Below, piece after piece: positions 29,401 to 36,823 of a stretch of 64,000 nucleotides of DNA (positions within the stretch are counted from its first letter, which is position 1; the number at the start of each line of letters is the position of its first letter). The translations under genes were made by a program, and so were the position numbers. Below the pieces are notes generated by a model. That model was not told where the DNA came from. It made no database searches and saw nothing but the letters and a program-made list of their open reading frames with translations. Origin of the DNA: UBA4416 sp040386075 (GTDB lineage Bacteria > Bacteroidota > Bacteroidia > B-17B0 > Aurantibacillaceae); contig JAZKGE010000008.1 of assembly GCA_040386075.1 (NCBI GenBank), positions 186,001-250,000 of the forward strand. The letters are read 5' to 3'.

Positions 29401-30974
29401 CACAGACCGTAGCCATAGCAAACCCTCCGGTATCAGCGATCACAGGATTCAGTGTAAACTCACCATCCTGTTTTGGCTTATCGAACGGAGATATTACGAT
29501 CAATTATACAGCAGGAACGGCACCATACACGGTAAGCTGGTCTAACCCTATATCACAAACGATCACCACTGCAGCCTTAACACAAAGTGTAGCAGGTGTA
29601 TCAGCAGGTGTATACACAGCAACTTTAACCGATAATTATGGATGTACAACTTCCCAACCGGTGAATGTTACCCAGCCAGGAATGTTGGTATTAATTCCAA
29701 GCCCTAATGTAACGATCTGTTATGGACAATCTACCCAGTTAAGTGCATCCGGACAAAACGGAACACCGGGATATACTTATACCTGGGTATCTAATCCATT
29801 TGTTGGAGGCGGACCTCATACAGTAAACCCAACAGTAACGACACAGTATACGGTATCAGCTACTGATTCAAAAGGATGTTTCCAGGGACCAAAGGTCATT
29901 ACGGTAAACGTTACCCCACAACTGATCGTTACCCCAACAGTTATCACGGTATGTCATGGCGTAGAGGCGATATTAACGCCAACATTTGCAAGTGCCGGTA
30001 ATGGCGGGCCATACACGTATGCCTGGACACCAGGATCAGTTAGCACCAGTACACTGAGCGTTGTAGGCAATGCAACAGGAGCAGCGACAACCAATACGTA
30101 TGCTGTAACGGTAAATGATGGCTGTACAATCCCGAATTCAACAGCGATCTTTACAGTAAATGTAAACCCACTGCCGATCATCAACTTCGTAGCTTCTCAT
30201 ACTGTTGGTTGTGCACCTCTTACACTTACTCTTACTGGTACTTCTAATGGTGCAGGGGATATGTTTACTTGGAGTGATTTATCCGGAGGAACAGGTAATC
30301 CTAAATATGTTACACTAAGCGATTCAGGATTATATACAGTAAGCTTAATGGTAACCAGTTTAACAACAGGTTGTACAAAAGACACAACTAAAATAAATTA
30401 CATTGAAGTATACCCTAATCCTATTGCTTCTTTTTATGCACAGCCGCAACAAGCGAGTATATTGGAGCCTACCATTAATTTTATAAATACCTCTCAGGGG
30501 GCCAACAGTTATTTTTGGAATTTTGGAGATCCGGGGGCTATTGGTAACACGAACACATCCACTGTAACCGATCCAAGTCATACGTATGGCGTTGTGGGGA
30601 TCTATGGCGTTAATCTGGTAGCCACATCCACCAACTTTTGTAAGGATACAGCCCGGATCATGGTTGAGATCCTGCCTGACTTTGCGTTATACATCCCAAA
30701 TACCTTTACTCCTGATGGAAACGGTGTGAATGATATCTTCCAGCCAATGGGTGTGGGGATCGATGAGGAGAACTACCGGATGGATATTTACGACAGATGG
30801 GGAGAGAATATCTTCACCAGCAATGCCTTCAGAAAAGGTTGGGATGGAACAGTGAAGGGAGGCTCAAAAATGGCAGAGCAGGGTGTTTACACTTACAAAC
30901 TGATGGTAAAAGACACACAAGGCAATAAACACCCATATGTAGGACATGTGACAGTCCTTAAGAAAGAAAATTAA
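23484..30974 (+). CDS. Giant SprB-repeat adhesin B with T9SS type B signal
   Basis: 2496 residues. The signal peptide ends FFAQA. The N-terminal domain (about 22-200, with NCTQAINICSNAGF, GCLLSGETNSTWM and YYDWAMW) is of a kind common in secreted Bacteroidota proteins and differs from adhesin A. An Ig-like module, a PKD module (HSWNFGGGG) and one extra SprB-type repeat (VPSCATTGSASVNASGG) follow. From base 24816 the protein is the same as adhesin A: about 21 SprB repeats, Ig/PKD modules and the type B sorting domain, differing by a single residue (Met for Ile near the C-terminus). It probably shares A's export and anchoring route but shows a different tip. It follows the thioredoxin-like gene by 23 bases and ends at a strong terminator. 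Confidence 0.92.
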   Translation: MKYFTLIILACFIFSNKTFFAQAVTASNCTQAINICSNAGFQIDPNGAGSVNEIPFTNSVSNPGTNPASANMGCLLSGETNSTWMIVNIQTSGILQFSFGGGGSQAGYYDWAMWPYTPTSCAGIQGNTLPPVRCNWNLASNGGTGLANPVPAGGNAGNYEPPLNVTCGQKFVICFSNWSSVASNVPLNFFGTAGVSCAPIPNPITVNAATICGSQTAVLTATAAAGNTYTWQPGGSNGSSISVNPGVTTTYTVSASGGCGSQVGTQTTVVNVTAGPNSSITSVVNNTPGGGADATPAVQCLTPNSFNFTAPAATGTHSWNFGGGGASPATSNATNPTGITYSTPGTYTVTHTVSNAGCVSTSSTVVTITAPPTAVVASVPSCATTGSASVNASGGTPGYTYNWQPSGGTGATATGLGLGTYSVTVTDANGCFVTSSIIVSTNPKPSATLSFTNPNCGATNGVIVITNTSPGAPPQTVTGYASSLGTVSGQTVTGLGAGTPVITLTNNFGCTFTVSATLASAAGPSALPLTPNNIICGVGTGSITIGTVTGGTAPYTYNVNGGAFSSSPAVTGLASGTYTIGVRDANGCIFTNTVTISVTTGPTAIAGTTTAAGCGMTNGTYNITGVTGGTSPYTYTVNGVASGTGSLTTNLAPGTYPVIVKDANGCTFNTTFAVGGTTGPTSATITTTNASCGSANGSATVTGVTGGAPTYSFSFDGGAFAAGTTTTGLTAGPHTIIIKDANTCTLSVTYNILNTGSPTASVTSSLNISCFGGTNGAFTVTPVGGTGPAYTYTLTSPFQTNGTGQFSGLLPGTYNITVKDQAGCVTTTSVTLTQPPVLTLTATPIAAKCFGTATGTVNITGAGGTPTYSYNLNSGPYQTSPNFNNQVSAIYTMGIRDANGCTATQTVQVTQPPALNIVTATQNANCTAANGVATTTVTGGTPTYSYTWSGGGGTAATSNSVVAGTYTVTVTDANGCTITAQPVIGLTPGGTAAITASTNITCNGLCNGSITAGMTGGAAPFNYLWSPGGQTGSTASNLCPGTYTCTITDFYGCVSTAVGTITQPPVLTAIMNSNNVKCFGTATGTVTAAGSGGTGPYTYLWTAPITNIAATVPNVFANNYFCNITDANNCTITQSIAVTEPPTLAITSTVTAANCNLANGSATITISGGSTPYNAVWSNSVTGTTVSGVAAGTYTINVTDANNCTQTLAATIPNSSGPTLTITSFTNVSCFGGTNGGATALAAAGTGTYSYSWSHGPTTPVATNLNASVYTASVTDAVGCVASASVTITQPTALTVNIVVTQPKCFGSIDGGGIASATGGTGTPSYTYAWTGGGGSASSSNPLGAGNYGLTVTDGNGCVATSSMALVNPPAMAASITATNVTCFGLCNGTAVATSTNGIGVVSYYWTGTPSPVSSPTLTGACAGSYTVLATDQNSCTATAQINITQPTQVTANISSTGSVTCNGGNNGFAAVTAAGGTGAHTYTWMPGNITAATANTLTAGIYVVTVQDANLCSATATATIIEPTPLATTLTTTNVKCNGGTDGTANIAYLGGAGTTTFLWGPGLQTGNPVNNLGAGPQTVTITSNGACPTILTFTLTEPAVLTAVVSATNSNCGQANGKTCAVVGGGTSPLNTLWSNGISTLCNNNVIAGAYTFTVTDANNCVAIASGLVNDIAGPVVSITSQTNVSCFNGTNGAITSTLTGGVSPYTYLWVGTSYTTANLSNIPFGFYNLQATDAAGCVGTASVQITQPTQLVSAIGSSTNVSCFGLSNGGATVLANGGTGAYTYSWSPSGQTNAGLTNVPFSTPTVVVTDANGCTTTSSLTITQPQALVMAASSFSNISCFGGSDGQISTTVQGGTGGYNYVWLPSGTAPSLNGLSAGGYSVTVTDGNNCSINANFNITEPSVLTSTYTSLPATCGLANGSATVIIGGGTPSYSVVWNLPGTPTTTVATNMGPGTNWIANITDSKGCLLTQTVAIANPPVSAITGFSVNSPSCFGLSNGDITINYTAGTAPYTVSWSNPISQTITTAALTQSVAGVSAGVYTATLTDNYGCTTSQPVNVTQPGMLVLIPSPNVTICYGQSTQLSASGQNGTPGYTYTWVSNPFVGGGPHTVNPTVTTQYTVSATDSKGCFQGPKVITVNVTPQLIVTPTVITVCHGVEAILTPTFASAGNGGPYTYAWTPGSVSTSTLSVVGNATGAATTNTYAVTVNDGCTIPNSTAIFTVNVNPLPIINFVASHTVGCAPLTLTLTGTSNGAGDMFTWSDLSGGTGNPKYVTLSDSGLYTVSLMVTSLTTGCTKDTTKINYIEVYPNPIASFYAQPQQASILEPTINFINTSQGANSYFWNFGDPGAIGNTNTSTVTDPSHTYGVVGIYGVNLVATSTNFCKDTARIMVEILPDFALYIPNTFTPDGNGVNDIFQPMGVGIDEENYRMDIYDRWGENIFTSNAFRKGWDGTVKGGSKMAEQGVYTYKLMVKDTQGNKHPYVGHVTVLKKEN
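24816..30974 (+). repeat. Direct repeat copy 2 (6.16 kb), adhesin B
   Basis: Second copy of 16657-22815. Between the copies lie about 2.0 kb: the terminator after A, the thioredoxin-like gene and the unique N-terminal part of B. Recombination between the copies would delete 8159 bases and leave one in-frame adhesin with A's N-terminus. Confidence 0.95.
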
Positions 30975-30991
30975 GAAAACAGAGAATGATA

Positions 30992-31027
30992 AAAAACGCC
31001 ACCCGCAGGCAAGCGGGTGGCGTTTTT
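30992..31027 (+). terminator. Strong intrinsic terminator after adhesin B
   Basis: Ten-bp stem CGCCACCCGC (30997-31006) / GCGGGTGGCG (31013-31022), 6-base loop, preceded by A-tract and followed by T-tract. It ends the adhesin B transcript 23 bases after the stop. Confidence 0.93.
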
Positions 31028-31061
31028 GTTTTATAAATTCTGATAATTGCGGGTAATAACG

Positions 31062-31069
31062 TATCTTTG
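31062..31069 (+). promoter_or_regulatory. Candidate -7 box for lepA
   Basis: TATCTTTG matches TAnnTTTG, 19 bases before the ATG at 31089. No good -33 element at 18-21 bases. A start near 31076 would give a leader of about 13 bases. Confidence 0.45.
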
Positions 31070-31088
31070 CGGACTTATTTAAGACCAA

Positions 31089-32879
31089 ATGAAAAACATT
31101 CGTAATTTTTGCATTATTGCCCACATCGATCATGGTAAATCTACATTAGCCGACAGGTTATTAGAGTATACTAAAACTATTACCAGTCGTGAAATGGAAG
31201 CACAAGTGCTGGATGATATGGACCTGGAATAGGAGCGAGGGATCACTATTAAAAGTCATGCTATACAAATGGAATACGTCTACAAGGGCGAAAAATTTGT
31301 ACTCAATTTAATTGACACACCCGGCCACGTTGATTTTAGTTACGAAGTATCCCGTTCTATTGCTGCCTGCGAAGGCGCTTTACTTATTGTAGATGCTGCC
31401 CAGGGCATACAGGCACAAACAATTTCTAATTTATATTTAGCACTAGAACATGATTTAACGATCATTCCTATCCTTAATAAAATGGATCTGCCAAGTGCAG
31501 AGCCTGAAATGGTTACCGACCAAATTGTTGACCTGATTGGTTGCGAACGTACTGATGTTATACCGGCAAGCGGTAAAACAGGCATGGGAATCGAAGAAAT
31601 TTTAGCCGCTATCATTGAGCGTGTAAAAGCCCCTGTGGGAGATCCGGCAGCACCGTTGCAAGCTTTAATTTTTGATAGTGTTTTTAATAGCTTCAGGGGA
31701 ATTATTGCCTATTATAAAATACTAAACGGAACAATTAATAAAGGAGATAAAGTAAAGTTTTTCAATACAGGTTCTGTTTATAATGCCGATGAAATAGGTG
31801 TACTAAAACTAAAGCCGGAACCCAGGAATTCTATGAGTACAGGTGATGTAGGTTATATTATTTCAGGCATTAAGGAAGCAAAAGAGGTAAAAGTAGGAGA
31901 TACTATTACTCATTTTGACAGACCATGCGCCGAAGCAATACATGGATTTGAGGAAGTAAAACCAATGGTATTTGCTGGAATTTATCCTGTAGACACAGAG
32001 GATTTTGAAGAATTACGTTACAGTATGGAAAAGCTGCAGCTGAACGATGCCTCTTTAACCTGGGAGCCTGAATCATCTCTGGCCTTAGGGTTTGGTTTCC
32101 GTTGTGGATTTTTAGGAATGTTGCACATGGAAATTGTACAGGAACGATTGGAGCGTGAATTTAAAATGACCGTTATTACCACGGTCCCTAACGTATCATA
32201 TATTGCGTATCAAACAAATGGAGAGGTTGTAAAGGTTAATAACCCAAGCGATCTACCCGACCCCGCAAGAATCGACTATATCGAAGAACCATATATTAAA
32301 GCAAATATTATAACAAAGTCTGATTTTATAGGGCCGGTAATGAGTTTATGCATTGAAAAAAGAGGCTCGATCGTTACGCAGAATTATTTAACCGCTGACC
32401 GAGTTGAACTGGTATTTGAAATGCCGTTGGGAGAAGTTGTATTCGATTTCTTTGATCGTCTAAAATCCATTTCAAAGGGGTATGCTTCTTTCGATTATCA
32501 TCCTATTGGCATGAGAGAATCTGACCTGGTAAAATTGGATATTCTTTTAAAATCAGAGCCCGTGGATGCTCTATCTTGTCTGATTCACAGAAGCAATTCC
32601 TACCATTTTGGAAAGAAGATCTGTGAAAAATTGAAAGAACTGATCCCCAAACAACAATTCGAAATTCCTATCCAGGCTGCTATTGGCGCCAAGATCATTT
32701 CGCGTGAAACAATTAGTGCCATGAGAAAAGATGTAACCGCTAAATGTTATGGTGGTGATATAAGCCGTAAGCGTAAATTATTGGAGAAACAAAAAGAAGG
32801 AAAGAAGCGCATGAAATCGGTAGGTAATGTGGAGATCCCGCAAAGCGCCTTTATGGCTGTATTAAAGCTCAACGATTAA
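31089..32879 (+). pseudogene. lepA: Elongation factor 4 (LepA) interrupted by in-frame TAG
   Basis: Read through the stop, the frame gives 596 residues, the normal LepA length. Codons 1-47 encode MKNIRNFCIIAHIDHGKST (G1 loop, residues 11-19) and end DDMDLE; codon 48 (31230-31232) is TAG; ERGITIK follows at once. In LepA proteins this position is usually Arg or Lys (LERERGITIK). After it come DTPGH (G3), NKMD (G4), the EF-G-like domains II, III and V, and the LepA-specific C-terminal domain, all intact. Reinitiation at ATG 31269 (codon 61) would give 536 residues without the P-loop, so no GTPase. TAG ends other genes here (lolA-like, sufB, the PstS-like gene), so it is not generally reassigned. 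It is a nonsense mutation, a suppressed codon or a sequencing error. LepA back-translocates stalled ribosomes and is dispensable in some bacteria. Confidence 0.85.
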
Positions 32880-32900
32880 AAAGAAGACATAAAATCAAGA

Positions 32901-32930
32901 ACCCATAGAATTATTCTGTGGGTTTTTTTG
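32901..32930 (+). terminator. Intrinsic terminator of lepA, inside the converging gene
   Basis: Stem 32901-32910 / 32914-32923 (ten pairs, one G-U), loop TTA, then seven T. The loop is the stop codon of the minus-strand gene, and the right arm and T-tract encode its last codons (KKPTE). Confidence 0.8.
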
Positions 32931-34494
32931 TGGCTTTATTTTCTTTGAACGAGGCTAACCAAAGGAATAAGCTTTGGAAGAAAATAAAAAAAGTAACCCC
33001 CGATTGTGTTTCCAAAGTGTCTTCGGTTATAAAAGATAGTAAGGCAATTAAAAAGAACGGCCAGTATAAATAGTGCAGTTCTTTTCTTAATACAATTGCC
33101 GGGTAAAATAAATAGATCAGAAAGATCAAAAGACCAAAAAAACCAAAAGCAACCCCAATAGCAAGGTATTGATTATGACAACGTAGTCGCCAAACCATAT
33201 CCAGTTTAGAATTAGTTTCTGTATATGCTTTGTTAAATGAATCCTGAATGTCACCGGTTCCCACACCAAGCAAAGGCTGTTGTTGCATAATATAACAAGC
33301 AGTTTTCCAGAATTCTAAACGCATAGTAAGCGTGTGGCCTGATGGATTTTCACCACGTTGGTATTTAGTATATTCCCAAACCAAATCACGCCACTTAGAA
33401 CTTAAACCACTATTAATATTGTATTTATAATTAGTATTTCCGTTCTCAATGTTAATAATGTCTTGTTGCGATAAAGAAGTTATGCCGGCAGAGTCTTTTC
33501 TTAGTCCTTTGCTGGCCATATATCGCAATAGTGTATAACGCAGGTTATTTCCTTTTTTATCGGGACCGTCAAATGGCACAGCACTCAGTTTATTCCATTC
33601 TGCTGCTAATTCTTTATCGTGAATGTTGATCGTTATCAGGTTACCATTCTCGGCCATACCAAAAACAGTGTCCTGAAGATAATAGCGCCCGTTAGCGGTT
33701 TTATCAAGTATAATGTTCGCAGAGTTTGTAGGGTTTTTATCAAACATGCGCAGATCGGCAGTTGCTTTATTAATTATAAAAAAACCAATTAATCCACTAA
33801 CTATTATTAAACCAAACACCACAGCTTTATGTAACCACCTTACACTAAACATTAAAAGCAGAATACCGCCAACTAACACAAGACATAAAAAACCGGTTGC
33901 CATTTCAAGTTTGTACATAAAGAACAACAGCCATAATGTTACACTAATACAGGTTAATTTAATGGAGATTTGTTTTTCTTTTATACTGGTATAAAGCAGC
34001 CCAATAATTGTAAATGCAATGAATAAAGAGAAACGAATGTGCGACATGAATACAGATGCATTGCGAACATCAATGATGACTTTTTTTGTGAAACCCGCAT
34101 AAACCAGGTAACAGCAAACCGAACTCACAAACACACTTAAAAAGAAAAAGCCAAATAATAACCGAAGCTCTTTAAATAACAATGGTTTTGTGGAAAATAA
34201 GATAAGAGGTAAGATCAACAGAGGCAGTTTATTTCTCAGATCATCCAGCCCTTTAGGAATATTATCCGTATAGGCCAAGCCAACAAGATGCAATAAAAAA
34301 AGAGAAGAAAGAATCCAGAATATTTTATTTGATCTGAGTTGTTGCCATTTCCATACGAAATCTTTTTCCAATAACCAGTTAGCTGCTAAAATGATCTGAG
34401 GAATACTGGTTGGCACAGTGCCGAACATCATTCCGGAAGCAAGTCCGATCAATCCAAATAAAAATATATAGCGGTGCCAGACTGCTGGAAGCAT
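32911..34494 (-). CDS. O-antigen ligase family (Wzy_C) membrane protein
   Basis: 527 residues, polytopic: about ten to twelve hydrophobic segments, with a large soluble loop between about residues 250 and 405. The C-terminal third has the ligase signature region: PLLGVGTGDIQDSFNKAY, then RCHNQYLAIGVAFGFFGLL, where the H-N-Q-Y-L motif and the upstream G-x-G-x-G are shared by O-antigen ligases and polymerases. It would join or polymerise surface glycan on the periplasmic face. No glycan locus surrounds it. The 3' end overlaps the lepA terminator. Confidence 0.85.
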   Translation of the reverse strand: MLPAVWHRYIFLFGLIGLASGMMFGTVPTSIPQIILAANWLLEKDFVWKWQQLRSNKIFWILSSLFLLHLVGLAYTDNIPKGLDDLRNKLPLLILPLILFSTKPLLFKELRLLFGFFFLSVFVSSVCCYLVYAGFTKKVIIDVRNASVFMSHIRFSLFIAFTIIGLLYTSIKEKQISIKLTCISVTLWLLFFMYKLEMATGFLCLVLVGGILLLMFSVRWLHKAVVFGLIIVSGLIGFFIINKATADLRMFDKNPTNSANIILDKTANGRYYLQDTVFGMAENGNLITINIHDKELAAEWNKLSAVPFDGPDKKGNNLRYTLLRYMASKGLRKDSAGITSLSQQDIINIENGNTNYKYNINSGLSSKWRDLVWEYTKYQRGENPSGHTLTMRLEFWKTACYIMQQQPLLGVGTGDIQDSFNKAYTETNSKLDMVWRLRCHNQYLAIGVAFGFFGLLIFLIYLFYPAIVLRKELHYLYWPFFLIALLSFITEDTLETQSGVTFFIFFQSLFLWLASFKENKATKKPTE

Positions 34495-34568
34495 AAAGGG
34501 GTTTAGTTCATTAGATAACGCAAAATAAGCAGTTATATTGCTTTAAAAAGGGAGAATTTGTGTTAGTT

Positions 34569-36254
34569 TTAAGCTAAAACAGCATCACGGTAAAACCACA
34601 TTTTGGCTACATCCATTTTAATGGCTTCATCAACCTCTAAACCCTTACTGTGCTCAACCGCATTGTATGGTTTTTTAAGGTCAATTAAGAAAGGATCAAC
34701 TTTAATATCGAGTGGCGTGCCATTTACCTGGTTACTGATGAGGCGGTATAATTCAGCAGCTACTTTTTCTAAAACAACCATATTCTCTGCTACTTTATTC
34801 ACTACACTTGCCGTTCCATGAACTTCGTCAATACCGGTTTGAAAAGCCTTTAAGTAGTTAAGGTCCAAAGGATCAATATAACGGTTCTCGAATATTGCAT
34901 GCTCATGAGGCAACCAATCCAGGAACATATCCTGAACAGTTTTATTTAATTTACCGAATCGTCTTCCTATGCCATCCTCAGACATAAATAATGCTTTCAA
35001 TACTTTTAAGTCGGTAAAACCGTGATTGGTAAATAATAAACATGGAACAGACCAGTAAATAGCCCAATCCCAGAAGATTTTAAACACCATAATTTGTGTG
35101 TTACCCATGAGTTTATATTTGTCCTGGTAAATTGGCAGCCAATCTGTAAACCACGATAAATGTGTTTGCTCATAAATCTGTGCACGAATGGCAATGTCTT
35201 CCCCTCGGCGCTCTCTTAATATCAGATCACTCAGCCAGGTATTGTTTAATGAAATGAAATCACTACCAGGAGAATAAAATGGATCAAGAAAAGCACCGGC
35301 TTCACCTGTTACTGCCCACCTGTCGGCCGAATATACACGTTTGCTGTCATGCGCAAAATGTTTTAAAATTCTAAAATCTAAAATATCTTCTTTATGGGGG
35401 CAAACGTGCTTAGCAGCTTGGGGTTCATGCTTATGGATCCATGCAACCGCTTTTTCGTAGGTATTGATGGTTTCAAACGGATGAATATCTTCATCAGCTA
35501 CAATACCAATACTGGTGTTTTTAGATCCCAAAGGAATGACCCACAACCAGTAACCTTTATCCATAAAGTGTACTGTACTCAGGTAACGTAATTTAGGAGC
35601 TAAAAAGTTTTTCCATTGACTATTCTCGCTCCAATCATCAATATCAACTACACCTTTTACACGAAACCATGCTGCATTTACATTATGCGGCGCTTCTTTT
35701 TGGAAACCTAATTTTTTCTTTAATAAACTGATACGGCTTGTAGCGTCAACCAACCATTTAGTGCGTATTTTTTTATCTTCACGTTCATGAGCATAAATAA
35801 CTTCATGCGGCTCGCCATTCTCTCCAAAGACAACATCTTTGGCGCGGGCAGCTAATAAAAAATCAGTACCTAATTCTTTGGTATATTTTTCTAAATAATT
35901 TTCAAATGTTCCTCTATCTAATTGATGACTAGGAACGGGCAATTTTAAACGTGGACCTAACTCTACACGATTGGATAATTCATCTTTTTTCTTGTCAGTA
36001 AAAAAGAAACGCAATCCGTGTTTTGGTAATTCAAATTCTTCTAAGTAATTCTTTAACCCTAATACTTCTCTGAAATAATGTGTTGCCAACTCTACCGTTG
36101 ATTCACCCACTTTATGAGCCGCAATAGCGGCCGCTTTATCCCTGCTTTCCAATATTAAAATTGAGATATCAGGATTTGCCTGTTTTAATTGTATGGAAAG
36201 TGTTAAGCCTGCTAAACCGCCTCCGGCAATGACAACGTCGTATTCTTTTTGCAT
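34569..36254 (-). CDS. Flavin-dependent halogenase-like oxidoreductase
   Basis: 561 residues. The N-terminal FAD-binding motif GGGLAG (residues 11-16) is followed by KVGESTVE (48-55), K78 in FELPKHGLRF, a position resembling the catalytic Lys of flavin halogenases (K79 of tryptophan 7-halogenase), and W236-x-W238-x-I240-P241, which fits the halogenase motif WxWxIP. DPFYSPGSDF occurs near residue 330. The C-terminal 200 residues are specific to this branch. The protein is cytoplasmic and would need reduced flavin from a reductase; none is encoded nearby. Many relatives are annotated only as FAD oxidoreductases, and true halogenation is unproven. An upstream promoter is visible. The substrate could be an aromatic pigment head group, but no biosynthetic core genes are in view. 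Confidence 0.75.
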   Translation of the reverse strand: MQKEYDVVIAGGGLAGLTLSIQLKQANPDISILILESRDKAAAIAAHKVGESTVELATHYFREVLGLKNYLEEFELPKHGLRFFFTDKKKDELSNRVELGPRLKLPVPSHQLDRGTFENYLEKYTKELGTDFLLAARAKDVVFGENGEPHEVIYAHEREDKKIRTKWLVDATSRISLLKKKLGFQKEAPHNVNAAWFRVKGVVDIDDWSENSQWKNFLAPKLRYLSTVHFMDKGYWLWVIPLGSKNTSIGIVADEDIHPFETINTYEKAVAWIHKHEPQAAKHVCPHKEDILDFRILKHFAHDSKRVYSADRWAVTGEAGAFLDPFYSPGSDFISLNNTWLSDLILRERRGEDIAIRAQIYEQTHLSWFTDWLPIYQDKYKLMGNTQIMVFKIFWDWAIYWSVPCLLFTNHGFTDLKVLKALFMSEDGIGRRFGKLNKTVQDMFLDWLPHEHAIFENRYIDPLDLNYLKAFQTGIDEVHGTASVVNKVAENMVVLEKVAAELYRLISNQVNGTPLDIKVDPFLIDLKKPYNAVEHSKGLEVDEAIKMDVAKMWFYRDAVLA

Positions 36255-36274
36255 GATTTAAATGAAGATATACA

Positions 36275-36305
36275 CAAAAATACCGATTTTATTGAACTTT
36301 ACAAG
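36275..36305 (-). promoter_or_regulatory. Promoter of the halogenase-like gene
   Basis: Minus strand: CTTG (36302-36305), 19 bases, TATTTTTG (36275-36282), matching the Bacteroidota TTTG / TAnnTTTG layout with one mismatch in the -33 box. Transcription would begin near 36269, 15 bases before the ATG. Confidence 0.5.
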
Positions 36306-36355
36306 ACTTTGGCTTAGAATAAAACGTTAAAACAATCGTTTAATTATTAGTATTA

Positions 36356-36799
36356 TTGCCGTGTATTTTAACATTTTTCATTATCAAGTCAGTAAATATA
36401 AAACAGGCAAGCGAGCAGGATTTTAAGTTGATCAAACAACTCATTAAACAATTTGAGCTCGACGACAGGGTGCTGGACTGTACCCAGTTTTTGGCCGCAA
36501 AATCGAATAATGAATTATTAGGCTTTGGTAGAATAAGGATACGTGAAAATTGTTCAGAGCTTTGTTCTTTGGGAGTTACAGAGCCAAAACGGTTGCAGGG
36601 AATAGGAAAACAGTTAGTAAAAGAGTTGATCTTAAAAGCAGATCAGCCCTTATATTTGGCTTGTATCATACCGAATTTTTTCACACCTTTTGGATTTGAA
36701 GTGGTTTCTCAATATCCGGAAGAGATGCAGGAAAAATTAAATTACTGTAGTTCCGAATTGATCGTTCCGGAAACTTATGTTGTAATGAAATATGTTTAA
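36356..36799 (+). CDS. GNAT family N-acetyltransferase
   Basis: About 135-147 residues. The GNAT core is visible: VNIKQASEQDF (strand 1), ELCSLGVTEPKRLQGIGKQLVKELI with the acetyl-CoA pyrophosphate loop R-x-x-G-I-G-K (Q/R-x-x-G-x-G/A), YLACIIPNFFTPFGFEVVS (strand 5 onward). The substrate is unknown. The start is uncertain. No in-frame ATG precedes the fold; TTG 36356 gives an odd leader and lies in a TATTATTG string (36351-36358) that could itself be a -7 box. A non-ATG start just before VNIKQA is possible. Confidence 0.8.
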   Translation: MPCILTFFIIKSVNIKQASEQDFKLIKQLIKQFELDDRVLDCTQFLAAKSNNELLGFGRIRIRENCSELCSLGVTEPKRLQGIGKQLVKELILKADQPLYLACIIPNFFTPFGFEVVSQYPEEMQEKLNYCSSELIVPETYVVMKYV

Positions 36800-36823
36800 T
36801 TTTACCATTTTTAATTTCTTTAT

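Noticed and set aside
15813..30581. Many antisense open frames of 60-97 codons within the adhesin genes
   Set aside because: They arise from the periodic, Thr/Gly-rich repeat coding, recur at the 8159-base offset, and have no protein-like features.
16657..30974. Mobile element or transposon as cause of the 6 kb direct repeats
   Set aside because: No transposase, integrase, terminal inverted repeats or target-site duplication is present; the repeat edges lie within coding sequence in frame.
31230..31232. Genome-wide reassignment of TAG as a sense codon
   Set aside because: TAG is the normal terminal stop of several intact genes here (LolA-like at 7475, sufB at 39854, PstS-like at 44202), so only local suppression or mutation remains.
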